Positions 41,820-54,528 of a DNA stretch of 64,000 nt are shown one piece after another. Source of the stretch: Neocallimastix lanati (nom. inval.) (lineage: Eukaryota; Neocallimastigomycota; Neocallimastigomycetes; Neocallimastigales; Neocallimastigaceae); the NCBI GenBank assembly GCA_016946835.1, contig JACVTC010000011.1, positions 469,001-533,000 on the forward strand, read 5' to 3'. The notes below the pieces were generated by a model. That model saw nothing but the letters and a program-made list of their open reading frames with translations. It was not told where the DNA came from and searched no databases. Both the position numbers and the translations under genes were made by a program. The first letter of the stretch is position 1. Each line of letters opens with the position of its first letter.

Positions 41820-44502
41820 ATTGTTTGTTTGTTTGTTTGTTTGCATGTTTCCTTACTTATTATAATTAAATGAATTTTTTTTTTATCTAATAATTATTTT
41901 ATTTTATAAATATCTTTAATTAAAAATAATGACATATATCATATGTTATGTTATACATACATTAATGTTTCAGTAAATATTCTTTATAGCATGAAATAAA
42001 ATATATTAAAAGTATTAATATAAAATACTTGGATGATCATAAATAAATGATACTAACTATTCATTAATAATCTATAATAAGAGTTAAAAAAAGATGATTA
42101 GTATTATTTTTATGAATATCTTGGTATTAATATGCATTTAAAATATAAACAATCCATAATAATAGTTAAAAAAAAAATGGGATAGTGTTATTTATTTATG
42201 AATATCTTAGTATTAATATAAATAATAAAATATGTAAAAATATTTTATTATATTTAAATTATATATTATAATATATATTAATAAATATTTTAATTTAATT
42301 AATATATTTTAATATAATTTATATATTAAATACGCCATAAAAATATAATTTAAATTAAAAATATATTAAATATTTTTATATTAAAAATAATTTTTTTTTT
42401 AAAACGTTTTAGAAATATATATGTTAGTAAATATAATATATAAACATATATCATAATTCAATATATTACATAGTCCATTACTAATATGAAACAGCTTTTA
42501 ATTTTATATATTACTAAATATATTATTATATATTATAATATTAATATAAATGAACTTCGTTTTAATTTTTTTAGTTTAAATATTAATCATATATATATAT
42601 TTTTTTCCAATTTCAAATCATAATGAATAATAATGAAATGTAAACTATATTTATTATTATTTAAAAAGCATTTTTTTTTTTTATTTCATATTTTTGTTAA
42701 TATATTTAAATTCGTTTTTTAAATGATAAAAAGGATTTATGATTCATTTTTATATTTTATAAATATTCTATCATGTTATTGATAGACGTTTCATAATTTA
42801 ATAAGTATTTTATCACTTAATTATTTTTTAAAATGTACTAATTTTTTATTATTATTTGTATAATTTTCTTTACATTATTACATATAAATAAATATATATA
42901 TACATATACATTTTATTGATTTGTTTTATTTTTATATTTTAATACATTAAAATTAAATACTAAAATACTTCATGAAAATACAATAATTCTTCAGAAATTA
43001 TTTAATTATTAGAGAAAGTTATATAATTAATTATATCCTGTCATTATAATTAAGAATATCTTACATTTTTGTAATATAAAAGTTCCTTATTTAAATTATT
43101 TTATTTATTGTAAAAATTTCATTAATCTAAAATTTGATATTTAAATAATTTAAATAATAAATCTTGTTATTATAGAAAAATACATGAAAAAAAAATTCCT
43201 ATAAAAAAGATTAAATATTATAGAAACAAAATATTATAGAAACAAAATTGTTATTTGTTAATAAATAAAATTTTTCATCGGTCGAAAATTATATTTATTA
43301 AACTTCAAATTTAAATATGAATAATAATAATGATAAAAATATTAATGTATAATAAACTAATTCCAGTTTACATTTTTTTATACAAATAAATATACAAATG
43401 TTTTTATAATTTATTATAATTAATATTTTTAATTTTATATATATGATGATTTAAACATCATTTTATATCTATTATTATAAATACCTGTTCAAATTTATTT
43501 TGCTTTGATACTACTGTGAAGCTCAATATAAGGGAAATTATTGATAAATAGTAATTATCATCTTCATCATCATCATAATAGATTGTATATTTTATTCAAG
43601 TTTTAAAACTTTCTTATTAAAAAATTTAAATAAAAAATAAAAAATGCTGTATAATCTTAAAATTATTTTTTTAATATATTTCATTTATAATTATTTTTAT
43701 AAATTATTTTTGTATAGGATGTAACCATAAATTTGTGCTCTGAAACAATTTAAAGGCAAACATATATTATTAACAACGTTTTTTTTTTATTTTGTTTATA
43801 AATATATATTATTTTTTTTAAAAATTGAATTTCTTAAAAAAATTTTATATTTATTAAAGTTTTTTATTTTTAATATTTTTAATTTAATTTAAAAAAAAGC
43901 AATATAATTTTAATTTTAAAATTAATTTTTATAAAATGAAAATATTAAATTTTAATTATATATTACATAATAATATTTAATTCTATTAGAAATTAGAAAT
44001 ACAATTTTAATATACTGAATTTAAAATTCATATAATTTTAATTTATTAATAATTTTTCATAAAATTTGTGCTAGTACCAAAAAAACTTTTTTTTCCTTTT
44101 TTTAAATTAATATTTTATTAATTTTCTTTTTATATATTAATAAAGTTTTTATGGTTATTATATCTATTATTAATTATATAGTTCATATACATGATATAAA
44201 TTATATAACTATATGTAATTTCTTTACAAGTTTTATACAAATATGTACAAATAGTATTTATTATTTAATTTTATATTCCTTTTTTTAATTTTTTTTTTTT
44301 TTTTAATTTATCATTTTTTTTATTAAAAAACTTTTTTTTTTTTCAAATACTATTTTTATTTTATATATTAATTATATAATCATTTATTTATCCAAAAATA
44401 TACAAAATTAAAAATTATCTATTAATAGTAAAGATTATATCCATACACTTTTAAATTTGATCATAAACATCTATTTAATAGGAAATAGTTCTATTTAATT
44501 AG

Positions 44503-45068
44503 AAATAAATTATTTATATTATCAAATTGTATATAAATTTTTTTTCATTATTAATAGTATTTATTTTTTTCACTTAAATTTTTATTTTAGTAATAAAATT
44601 ATGATTAAAAAGAACGTAATAAATACTAAAACTACTAAAATTATTACAATACATTATTAATTTTAAAAATATAAAAATTTGTTGTATTTTAAAATTTTTA
44701 AACATACATTATATAATAATAAAAATAAGTATATTAAAAAAAAAAATTATCGAAACATGCATTAATGAACATTAATATATTTCATAAATAAATTATTTAT
44801 ATTATCAAATTGTATATAAATTTTTTTTCATTATTAATAGTATTTATTTTTTTCACTTAAATTTTTATTTTAGTAATAAAATTATGATTAAAAAGAACGT
44901 AATAAATACTAAAACTACTAAAATTATTACAATACATTATTAATTTTAAAAATATAAAAATTTGTTGTATTTTAAAATTTTTAAACATACATTATATAAT
45001 AATAAAAATAAGTATATTAAAAAAAAAAATTATCGAAACATGCATTAATGAACATTAATATATTTCAT
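44503..45068. repeat. Perfect 283-bp tandem duplication
   Basis: Positions 44503-44785 and 44786-45068 read identically, including the 11-base A run before TTATCG. The unit starts AAATAAATTATTTATATTAT and ends AACATTAATATATTTCAT. It has no coding potential. Confidence 0.95.
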
Positions 45069-46989
45069 ATATTATTATTTATTATAAAAAAACAATAGTA
45101 ATTTTTTCATCCTTTTTATTATTGTCATTATTAAGAATAATATTTAATATATAATAAAATTGGTGTAACTTTAATTAGTTATTATGAACTAAAACAAATG
45201 ATAATCTATATAATCTATATTAATACATAGAGAAATATATTAATATTAAATATAAATATATTTTATAATATATTAAAATAAGTGGTACAATTAATATAAA
45301 ATAATATTATTATATATAATATAAATATAAATACTTAAATTAGTTAATTAAATATATTAAATTATTCGCCATAAAAAATTAATATATTTCATGTAACACA
45401 AACAAAATTGAAAAAAAAGTTATATATTTTTAATCTATTATACCTATTTTTATTTTTATTTTAATAAAATTAGGATAATTATTAAATTTAATTAATTTAA
45501 TATATATTATGTAAGATATTTTAATGTAAATAATAATTCTAAAAAAATCGTAATTTATTAAATTTTAAGTAATATAAAATTATATGACTCTATATATTAT
45601 TACTATATTTTAATATATACATAATATATTAATAAATATACCTAATAAAATATATTATTAAATTTTAATATATTGTATTAGTAATATTGCAATTTAATTC
45701 CATCAAAAAAAAAAAACATTATAGTTAATAAGCTGTATTATTAATATATTCATTATATACTATATATGTAATATTTACTACTAATAAATTAATAAATTTT
45801 AATACTTTTCTTTTTTATTATATTTTATTTTTTTTATAATCTTTAATCCTTTTTTTTAATATGAATTTATTTAAATGTTTTAAATATTATTAATTATTAT
45901 ATTCTTTATATAAAATTATCCATTATTTAAGCATATAAATGAAATATTAAAATTTATATTATATTATATTAAAAAAAGTTTATTAGATAATAAATATAAT
46001 TTAATATGCTATGCTATAATAACAAATGTTTTTTAAAAAATATATTAATTTTATTATATAAAAAGAATAAATAAATGAATAAAAAAAAAATACTATAATT
46101 AAAAGGAAATTTAATAAATATAATAAACATTATTTAATATCCATATAAAAAATTAAAAATTTTTTTCATATATAAGATTTTAAATTTCGTTAAAAAATTT
46201 TTTTTTATTCAAATAGAATAATTTATTTTTTTTAGAGGATTTAATTTAGAAAAAAAAAAAAAAAAAAAAAATAAGAAAGAAATATAATAAATTATTTGTA
46301 AATATTGTGAATATTTTCTTTCTATCAAATTAAATATCATAAAAAAAAAAAAAATTAAAAAAGTATTGTAAATAAAAACGAAAATTTTATTTTAAAAATA
46401 AAGTTCGATTTTAAAGCTTTTTGCCGGTTTAAAGAAGTTTTATAAGTAGAACTTTTAAAAATTTAAAAAAAGAAATTTAAAAAATAAAAAACAAAGAAAT
46501 ATTGAATAAAAAACAAAGAAATATTGAACAAATACAATTTAAATATTATTTAAAAACATAAAATTAGAAATAGAAAATAATTTAAAACTTCCTTTTTTTT
46601 TTTTATAAATAAATAAATATATACTATTAAATCGCAGAGTGAAAATTTATTTTTTTATATAAAATTGTAAAATAATATATTTATTTTAAACAATTTCACT
46701 ATTAATAGTATATGTTTTTTTTTCTTTACAAATGTTTAATAATATTATTAATAATTAAAGATAAGCAATAAAAAATATTATTAAGAATAAAAATAACAGT
46801 AATAAAAATATAATAATAAAATTTAGATATATAAAATACAATAAAATAAAGTATAAAAAATAAACTAAAAAAAATAATTAGAATTTTCATAAAGAATAAA
46901 TTAAATAATAAAATTATATATATAAAAGAAAAAAAAAAAAATAAAATAATATAATAAAATATTAATATATATATATATAAAAAAAGAAA

Positions 46990-49324
46990 ATGCAATATCA
47001 AACACAAGATAATATGAACTATATTGTTCAAAATAATTCTAATCAAATGGTTATTGATAGTGGTAATGGTGCGACAATGCAACAAGCTTCTTCTGATTTT
47101 GAATGGTTAAATCTTATGAATCAAGAATCCCAACAACCTCAACAATGGCATCAGCATGTTCAAAGAAGACCAAGGGCTAATACTATTGCTACTGCGCAAG
47201 TTCCTTCTACCCAAGCCCAATATCAAATTATTAACCAACCACAAGTAATAAATCAACAACAACAAATAATGGGTCAACAACAGCAAATTGTTAGTCAACC
47301 TACAACCATAATAATAAATCAAACTCAACCAACTACTCAACAACCAATATTGGTTCAACAAGCTCAACCAGCTCATATTATAGTACAGCAAACAGCTCAA
47401 CCAATATTAGTACAAACATCCCCACAAACTCCAACACAACAAATAGTTGTACAAGATTCTATTCCTGTGACAGCTCAAAATTCTCAATTTACTATTATTG
47501 CTCAACAAGGTCGTCAAAGGGCTAATACTATTCCAGGATCTACTGCTCCACCTTATCCACCACAAAATACAAATAGTTCTTCTCCATATAGTACATCTAC
47601 TACAACTAAACCTACTGTTTCAACTCCCCCAGCTGGTAAAATTGCTATTAGTAGCAATCATACTAAGTCAATTCCAGCTTCTGTTAATCCGGTTCCAATG
47701 ATGAATTTTCCAAATAAGTTAAGTAGAGACTTATTTACTCAAAGTGAGCATCTTAGAAAATTAGATGAAGAATTAGATAAAGTTGATTTCGATGATGTTA
47801 CTGTGTATGAATTGAAAGAACTTTTAAGAAAGAGAGGATTACCATCTTCTGGAAAGAAGGCTATATTGACTGAAAGACTTCTTGATGAAAAAAGAAATGC
47901 TGAAACTAGAAAGAGAAACTATTTAGAAGCAGAAGAATTAAGAAAGAAGGGTAATTTAAATATGAGTGGTATCTGTGGTACAAACCAAATTATGGATCTT
48001 TATGGAGGGATAGCTGCTTTAACTACTCAAGATATTCCAATTCAAAGTTCTGTCATAGCTTCACCAACTAGTCCAGTTCCAATTATGCCAATGAATGTAA
48101 ATCAAGTAAAGACTCGTCATCGTTCTTATTCTGATTCAAGATTAACTCGTCCACATATTATGGAAGGTTCTCCAAGTTCTCAATTAAAGAATCAAATTTC
48201 ATTCCAAGATTATAATGCAATGGATACTGATTCTACAACTGTTGTTACTACTACTCCTGTTCAAACTGTAGCCTTTGCAACTCCAAATAATACAATTCAA
48301 CAAGTTAGTATTCAACCACAGAATGTCGTTTACACACAACAACCTCAACAAAATTATATTCAAATTCAATCAACTAATGATTCATGGAATCAAAATAATA
48401 CTATGAGTAAGTATAGTAGCTCATTAATTATTTAAGGAATAATAATAAAAAAAATTCCTTATTAAGAAAATGTTACCCCTTTTAATAGCCTGTTTATAAT
48501 ATAAATTATTAATTTAAGAAAATTAAAAAAAAAAAAAAAAATGAATAGAAAATTTTTTGAAATCATATATATAAATAATTATTTTAAATTATTATTTTAA
48601 ATTATTATCATAAAAGTTTTTATAAATATTTATTATTTATTATTAAAAAAAAAAAAAAAAAAAACTAAAAGAAAAAATAATTAATAATGTTTAATAATTG
48701 AAAATAAGTTAAAAATTAATTTTATTAAAAAAAAAAATAAAAAAAATATGAAATATTTTAAATATTTGTATATTGTAAAATAGTTTATTAGATAGTTATA
48801 ATGTTTTATAATGTTCGTAAAGAAAATTTTTATTTTTTTTTTTTTTTATATTTTATCCTTTAATATTTTTAATAATGAAATTTATCTTATAGAAGGATAT
48901 ATTTTATTGTTAAAATTATATGTTTTATTAGAATATAGAGATATATATATACATATTCAATGGGAAGTTTTATTATAATTTAATTAATTATATATAGAGT
49001 TTGTTCATATAAAATAACCAAATTTGAATTATTCTTTAAAGAATTTTATAATTTATTATTTAGTTTAGTACAATTATGAATAAAAATTAAATATAGAATA
49101 TGGTTAAAATTATATTTAATATATATAGTATATTAAAATCTATTTTTAATTTGTATTTATAGGCTATTAATGGAGGTTATTTTATATTTTATACCTAATT
49201 AAAATTTAATATTTACATAATAAATTTTTTATACTAATATTTTAATAAATTATATAATTATTTTATAGTAATAGCTCAAAATGAAGTAGCTATCGCATAT
49301 AAACCAGTGGCTAATGCTTACTAA
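46990..49324 (+). CDS. SAP-domain, Gln-rich protein (putative nucleic-acid-binding regulator)
   Basis: Two exons, 46990-48406 and 49269-49324, give 490 aa. Reading straight through would add SKYSSSLII and stop at 48435, but ATG-A|GTAAGTATAG is a strong donor. The acceptor TTTTATAG at 49268 restores frame for 18 more residues (IIAQNEVAIAYKPVANAY, with the junction codon). The N-terminal 230 residues are Gln/Pro/Thr-rich and disordered-looking, like transcriptional regulators. Residues about 268-300 form a SAP motif (DVTVYELKELLRKRGLPSSG, then KKAILTERLLDE), a helix-extension-helix that binds DNA or RNA in chromatin and RNA-processing proteins; a basic helix (KRNAETRKRNY) follows. Three RxRxxS/T sites are regularly placed: RPRANT at 60-65, RQRANT at 175-180 and RHRSYS at 376-381, suggesting control by an AGC kinase (inference). 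No other domain is seen. A nuclear role is likely but unproven. Confidence 0.88.
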
Positions 49325-50656
49325 TATTATAGTAAATAAAAATTTCATCAAAGATTATATAAGCATTAAAAAAAAGTTAAATAATGCTGTATAAATATAT
49401 GAGTTCAAGAAAAAGAAAACAAAACATAATACAGTCATTAATACTCATACATATTCAAAAAAAAAAAAAACTCAAATTCAAATTCAAACTAAAGCTAAAG
49501 CTAAAACAATAACAATAATTAAATAATCAAAAAAAAAAAAAAAAAAAAAAAAAGCGTAAGCAAAAATCAAAACAAGCAAACAAACAAACAAAAAAAACTA
49601 TAACAAAAAAAAAAAAAAAAAACGAAAAATGTTTTAAATTGAAAAAATATATAAAACATTAAACATTAAACAATATACAAAAAAAAAAAAAAAAAAAAAA
49701 AAAATAATTTATATAAATACAAATAAAATTATAAATTAAGTCATTAAAACAGTAATATAATAAAATATTTATTCAGTAAAATCCATAACCATAATTATTT
49801 AATTCCATTATATTCTTTAATTATTTTTCTTTTAAAATTCATATTTATTTTTATTATTGAATAATTTATAGTTATAAACATTTATAGGTAATGCATTCAA
49901 TTAAACATACATTTATATTTAAATAAATTCAGATTATATATCGAGTATTTAAAAAAAAAATTTAAATGTTTTTATTTATATTTTTAATTAAGTAAAATTA
50001 ATAATAATAATAAAAAAAAAAACTAAAAGAAAAATACGGCTAAAGAGGCTCATTAAAATATATTAATGGATAAAAAAAAAAAAAATCAAATTTAAAAAGT
50101 TAAATTAAAACTTTCAGAAAAAAAAAAATAATAAAATTCTAATACCAGACATATGTAATTTAATTACGTATAATAGAATAATATAAAATAAATTGTATTG
50201 AACGCTGGCAGGGAAATACAAATTTTTATATTATTTATTATAATGATTAAATTAAAAGAAAATCCCTATTCATATGGTGTAATTATTAAAAGGAATAATT
50301 AGAATATTGAGAAGACAAAAGATATATATATAATATATATTTGGTTAAAAGTGCGAGAACCTTAAATATTATATGTATAACTCTTTGATAAATTATAATA
50401 AAGTTATTAATATTAAAATAAAAGTGGTACACTTTTATGATGTTATTAAAAAAAAAAAAAAAATTGAATGATCATGAGAAAGTTCCATTATAAAAAATAA
50501 CATCAAAGATCAAAGATAAGGAATATAAAACAAGATTGTATTTTCAAAAAAAAAAAAAAAAATTATAAATTTATAATCAACATTTATTATTAAGAAATTA
50601 TCATATAATATATAAATAAAATTTATTAGTACAATTAGAATTAAAATTAAAATTAG

Positions 50657-50690
<34 letters not shown>

Positions 50691-51043
50691 AATACATGTT
50701 ATAAATTTTAAATTTTTTATTTTATTATAATAATAATAAAATTCAAATTATATTAAATATTATTTTTTAGTTATATATTTATAATTATTAAATAATATTA
50801 TTTTTTTCTTTATTTTAAAAAGATATTTTATTTTATAAGATTTTAGAAATTAAATTTGTATTAACATTATAAACATATGAAAAAATAAATAAATATTTAG
50901 AGAAGTTTATAAAAAAAAAAAAAAAAAAAATACATTAATTACTATATTATTGTTATTATATTTTAATTTGGTGTAAAATGTTTTGGAAAAAATATTTTTA
51001 TTAATTATTATTGTTATTTTTGAATAGTTATCTAATGTTTATA
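49325..51043. other. AT-rich intergenic DNA
   Basis: A-rich tracts with CAAA/ACAAAC repeats (49430-49620), poly(A) runs and a palindromic AAAAGTGGTACACTTTT near 50422. A short less AT-rich patch near 50200 (GAACGCTGGCAGGG) matches nothing I recognise. No coding sequence found. Confidence 0.65.
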
Positions 51044-51328
51044 TAGACCTTAAGATTAAGAGCTGGTTATAAATATAATACCACTATTGCAATTAAAAGT
51101 AGTAGAGTTTCTGAATATTGTCCTAAATACTGCCCTTGTTGTGGAATAGGTGATCAATCTTTTATCCATTGGATATTTGAATGCTCTTTCTTTTCTCTAT
51201 GTCGATGTAAATCATTTCATCGATAACCTTTTCATTTTATTTGTCGATAAAGTAAGGAATCTTTCCTTACTTCCTTCTTATTCTAATATTTTAGAATATG
51301 AAAATTTCATAAACAGGTATATATATAT
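51044..51328 (+). mobile_element. LINE ORF2 C-terminal fragment (copy A)
   Basis: The frame reads LRLRAGYKYNTTIAIKSS, then a Cys-rich knuckle SEYCPKYCPCCGIGDQSFIH and WIFECSFFSLCR. This is the CCHC-like element found after the reverse transcriptase in many LINE ORF2 proteins. A frameshift near 51205 follows; the other frame continues FIDNLFILFVDKVRN to ILEYENFINR. There is no start and no upstream reverse transcriptase, so this is a truncated, inactive copy. Its distal 130 bp (51199-51328) recur exactly at 52864-52993. Confidence 0.8.
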
Positions 51329-52863
51329 ATATATATATTCCCTTCTTGGTGGAGTTAGATGAGCTACAATTCGATACTAGGGAATAGAGACATTTAAGTG
51401 AACAACTCCTAAAAAGTTCACAGGGATCTACTGTTCCGTATATTGTGGGGCTTGCGGAATATCTTGCTAATACAATACCGATCATCAGTAGCTATTATTG
51501 CTAAGATGAATAGTAAAATTAATTATACAGTTAACTCTTTCTTTAGATTTTTAACCAATAAGAATGTTCCTTTCTACTTTAAAACTCGTATACTAGTTTC
51601 TTTTGTCCTTAGGTTCAGTTCTTTATTATGCTCCCTTACTTGGTTCAAATAAAAAGAATACTGAAAAAGCTCAAACTGCTTTTAATCGAGGTTTGTATTG
51701 GAGTTTCGGGTTTAAAAATAAAACCTCCAATACTTCAATTTACAATATGTCTAAGGAACTTTCTATACCTCCTATAGCTAGTTTTTGTGCTAAGGCGATG
51801 ATTCGATGCTTTAAAAAGTAGAAAGACTCTTCTTGTATTATTTCTCATTTAGTCAAAAATATACCTACACTTTCTCACTATTCATGGACAAAAAAAGCAC
51901 GGAGTTTAGCAGTACACAAGCACAATAATAAACTTCCTGGAGAAATAAGGAAGTTTTACTGGGAAAATATTCATTATTCAAGCACTCCTGCGATCAGATC
52001 TACAAAATACAAGAAATTTAAATTTGGTTTTAAAAAATTTATTCAACGTTTATCACTTAAATATTCACAATTTTCTCTTGGATTTTTTTGGATTGGACGA
52101 ATTAAATGTGGATTCAAATTTGATGTAAAAACGTATGTTAAAAGTAATCTAGTATCAGAAAATTGCCCAACATACTGCCCTTGTTGTGGTGAGAGTAACA
52201 GCATACCTAGTTTTACTCACTGGATACTTTTATGTCCTAAATTTGAAGAATTTAGGCAACATTTCATTCCCTTTGTTGATGAAATTTTTATTAATTTTTC
52301 TCTAATTGTTCATGAGAAATCATTGAACATTCCTGATGATAAAGAGGAAGATTTTGATGATAATATCAATTTTTATGTGCTGTGTCTCCTTCTTGGCGGA
52401 AATGCAGTGTTTGAAATCTTAAAGATCGGCTCGGGGGAAAGAAGGCGATTTATTAATAATATTTTTCAATCACCTTCGAACGAGTCTTCTTTCCCGATTT
52501 CATATTTTGTGGGGCTTGCGGAATTCCTTACTAACGTTATGCCTATTGTGATTGGTGATTTTTACACCATGATCGATTTGTATAGTGTTAGACCTACCGT
52601 TGTCAAGAGCGTCGACGTCGTAACGATAAGGCAAAGAAGAAATTCTGATACAGATTCGAATGATAATTTTCATCCACATGGAGTTATCTTCGATGAATGG
52701 GAAGAGTTAGAGGCCATTTCGTCCTCGAATCTCATAACGTAGTTTTTTAATATTAATATAAAAAAAAAATTTCATGTATTTAAACTTCATGTATTTTTTT
52801 AAAAAAAAATATTATTAAATAAAGTTTATTCCTAGTCTAAAAAAAAAAAAAAAAAAAAAAAAA
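51329..52863 (+). mobile_element. 5'-truncated LINE, end of ORF2 plus 3' UTR and poly(A) (copy B)
   Basis: After about 160 bp of scrambled end-of-ORF sequence (LLGGVR, VGLAEYLANTIPI), the reading runs KMNSKINYTVNSFFRFL, SSVLYYAPLLGSNKKNTEKA, the Cys-rich knuckle NCPTYCPCCGESNSIPS with FTHWILLCPKFEEFR, LLLGGNAVFEILKIGSGE, VGLAEFLTNVMPIV and an end EEWEEL...SSNLIT at 52740-52742. These are the post-reverse-transcriptase parts of a LINE ORF2. A frameshift near 51610 and an in-frame TAG at 51819-51821, probably once Trp, disable it; from 51822 to 52742 the frame is open. A 3' UTR with AATAAA and a poly(A) run of about 25 close the element at 52863. The catalytic reverse transcriptase motifs and endonuclease are absent. 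It is the best-preserved copy of the family in the window. Confidence 0.88.
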
Positions 52864-52993
52864 ATGTCGATGTAAATCATTTCATCGATAACCTTTTCAT
52901 TTTATTTGTCGATAAAGTAAGGAATCTTTCCTTACTTCCTTCTTATTCTAATATTTTAGAATATGAAAATTTCATAAACAGGTATATATATAT
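52864..52993. repeat. 130-bp exact copy of 51199-51328
   Basis: Every base from ATGTCGATGTAAATC to CAGGTATATATATAT is identical to 51199-51328. It starts immediately after the LINE poly(A) tail, so it can be read as an unusually long target-site duplication flanking copy B. Confidence 0.93.
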
Positions 52994-53035
52994 GAGAAGT
53001 ACTTTACTTTATCACGTGATCTCAAAATTTTCCTA

Positions 53036-53305
53036 TTGCTGGATTTTGTGCTACACTTTAAATCAAATGATTTACTAAATGGAGAACAAAGATGTCACAT
53101 TTCTCTTGGACAAAAAATTACGTTCTCTCCATTTAGAAGAATTACAGATGAAAATATTAAGAAATATAAATATGTAATTGAATTCTATTGGTCAAATAAT
53201 GGCCAACGTCATGGAATTAAAGGTAGAAATTATGATAAATACAAAAATATATTGAAACAAGAAAATTATTTAAGCTCAGCCCTTGAATATCCCCAATTAA
53301 TTTAG
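53036..53305 (+). other. Unrecognised 90-residue open frame in the LINE cluster
   Basis: The frame is open from about 53033 to a TAG at 53303. It reads DFVLHFKSNDLLNGEQRCHI, continues FSPFRRITDENIKKYKYVIE and ends SSALEYPQLI. Composition and codon use look like real, formerly coding sequence, not translated A/T repeats. It has no good start, lies directly after the 130-bp duplication and before LINE copy C, and matches no family I can name. It is most likely a fragment of a LINE or of a gene into which the LINEs inserted. Confidence 0.4.
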
Positions 53306-53960
53306 GTTTGAACTGGTTTTTAATATTAAGATCTGGTTTCAAATACAACACAACTATTTGATATTTGATATCAGAAGTGGTAGAGTTATGATAATTTTCT
53401 GAAAGTCTGCCTATGTTGTGGATGGAGAAGGTGAACCCTTGAACAATCGTTCATCCATTGGATATTTCGAATGTTCTTCCTTTTCATTATACAGATGCGA
53501 ATCTTTAGATTTCGTCAGTGAATTTTTCATAATATTTAGTGGTGAAATAAGGACTCTTTTTCTTATTACTTACAAAATTCTAATATTTTAGAATACGAAA
53601 ATTTTATCAATAAATAAATATACATATTCCTTCTTGGTGGAATTTTAGCTTTAGATGAGCTAAAATTTGATACTGGCGGCTGGGCTAAGGTCAGAGTATG
53701 TCCTTGGAGTTTTCTATGGATTTCCCTTAATTATGAAATTAGTATTAACAAAGAAGAGGCAGTTATACAAGTTAAATTCAGTTAACAATTTGATTCTTTG
53801 TTGATCTTAGAGGGATTGTATCGTTGCCTTATCCTTCAGACGGTTCAAGGAGATCATTGACTGGATGCCATATCTTAATTGTGTTGGGATGGTAACAAAA
53901 ATTCATGCCAAATTAGCTTTGCTTAAGGATAGAATGTATATCGATGGTGAAACGGTTAAG
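53306..53960 (+). mobile_element. Heavily decayed LINE fragment (copy C)
   Basis: The stretch follows copy A in order: AAGATCTGGTTTCAAATACA (RLRAGYKYN region), a broken Cys knuckle with ATCCATTGGATATTTCGAAT, TCTAATATTTTAGAATACGA (ILEYEN region) and CCTTCTTGGTGGAATTTTAG (LLGG region). Many indels and stops break it. Beyond that it continues into a segment reading DWMPYLNCVGMVTKIHAK and ending at a stop near 53970, presumably the extreme C-terminus of this subfamily. Confidence 0.75.
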
Positions 53961-54061
53961 GAAAATTAAAGTACGTAATAAAGTACTATCAAACATACAT
54001 AGAAAGAATTTAGAGATTCTATTACCTTAATAAGAAGATCAGTTTGAGAGACATAATATAA

Positions 54062-54097
<36 letters not shown>

Positions 54098-54528
54098 ATG
54101 TTCTTGGTTTTTTTCATTAAATTTATTTATTTATTATTTTTTTTTTTTTTTGTAAAAAAAAATGTTTACAAAGGACATCATTAAAACCATAGTTATTTTA
54201 AAATTTTTATTTATATTTTCATTATATTGAATTTAGTATATTCTAAAAAAAAAAAAAAAAAAAAAAAAAGGATAGATAGTTAAGTTAATTAAAAGAATCA
54301 CTATGAAGTTGTAGCAGCAAATTAAAAAATATAATATACATATTCCATCTTTGTGGAATTTTAGTTATTAAAAAAAAATTTTCTTATTATGTCAAGAGTT
54401 TGATGCTCTCTCTACAGTTTTGAATATTCCTTAGAAAACATGTTAGTTATAAGTAGTTCAATTGAATTGTTATTTTATTATCAAAAAAAAAAAAAAAAAT
54501 TTTTTTTTTTTTGATTAAAGAAGACAGT

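Larger units (their letters stand above)
32226..46989. other. 14.8-kb gene-poor, repeat-rich region
   Basis: No convincing exon was found on either strand. The region is A/T homopolymer and TATA-like sequence with many local duplications: a TAATAAA array (33448-33840), diverged copies at 35205-35770, a 20-bp minisatellite (38193-38361), a TTATTATTACTATCA-type array (39527-40170), diverged tandem copies at 41416-41585 and a perfect 283-bp duplication (44503-45068). The last few hundred bases should contain the promoter of the SAP-domain gene. Short unspliced exons could be missed in such sequence. Confidence 0.65.

Noticed and set aside
53036-53305. Chitinase/lysozyme-like reading of the orphan frame (a KGRNYDKYKN stretch)
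   Set aside because: The resemblance to a GRGYIQLT-type segment is only a few residues and lacks the motif itself.
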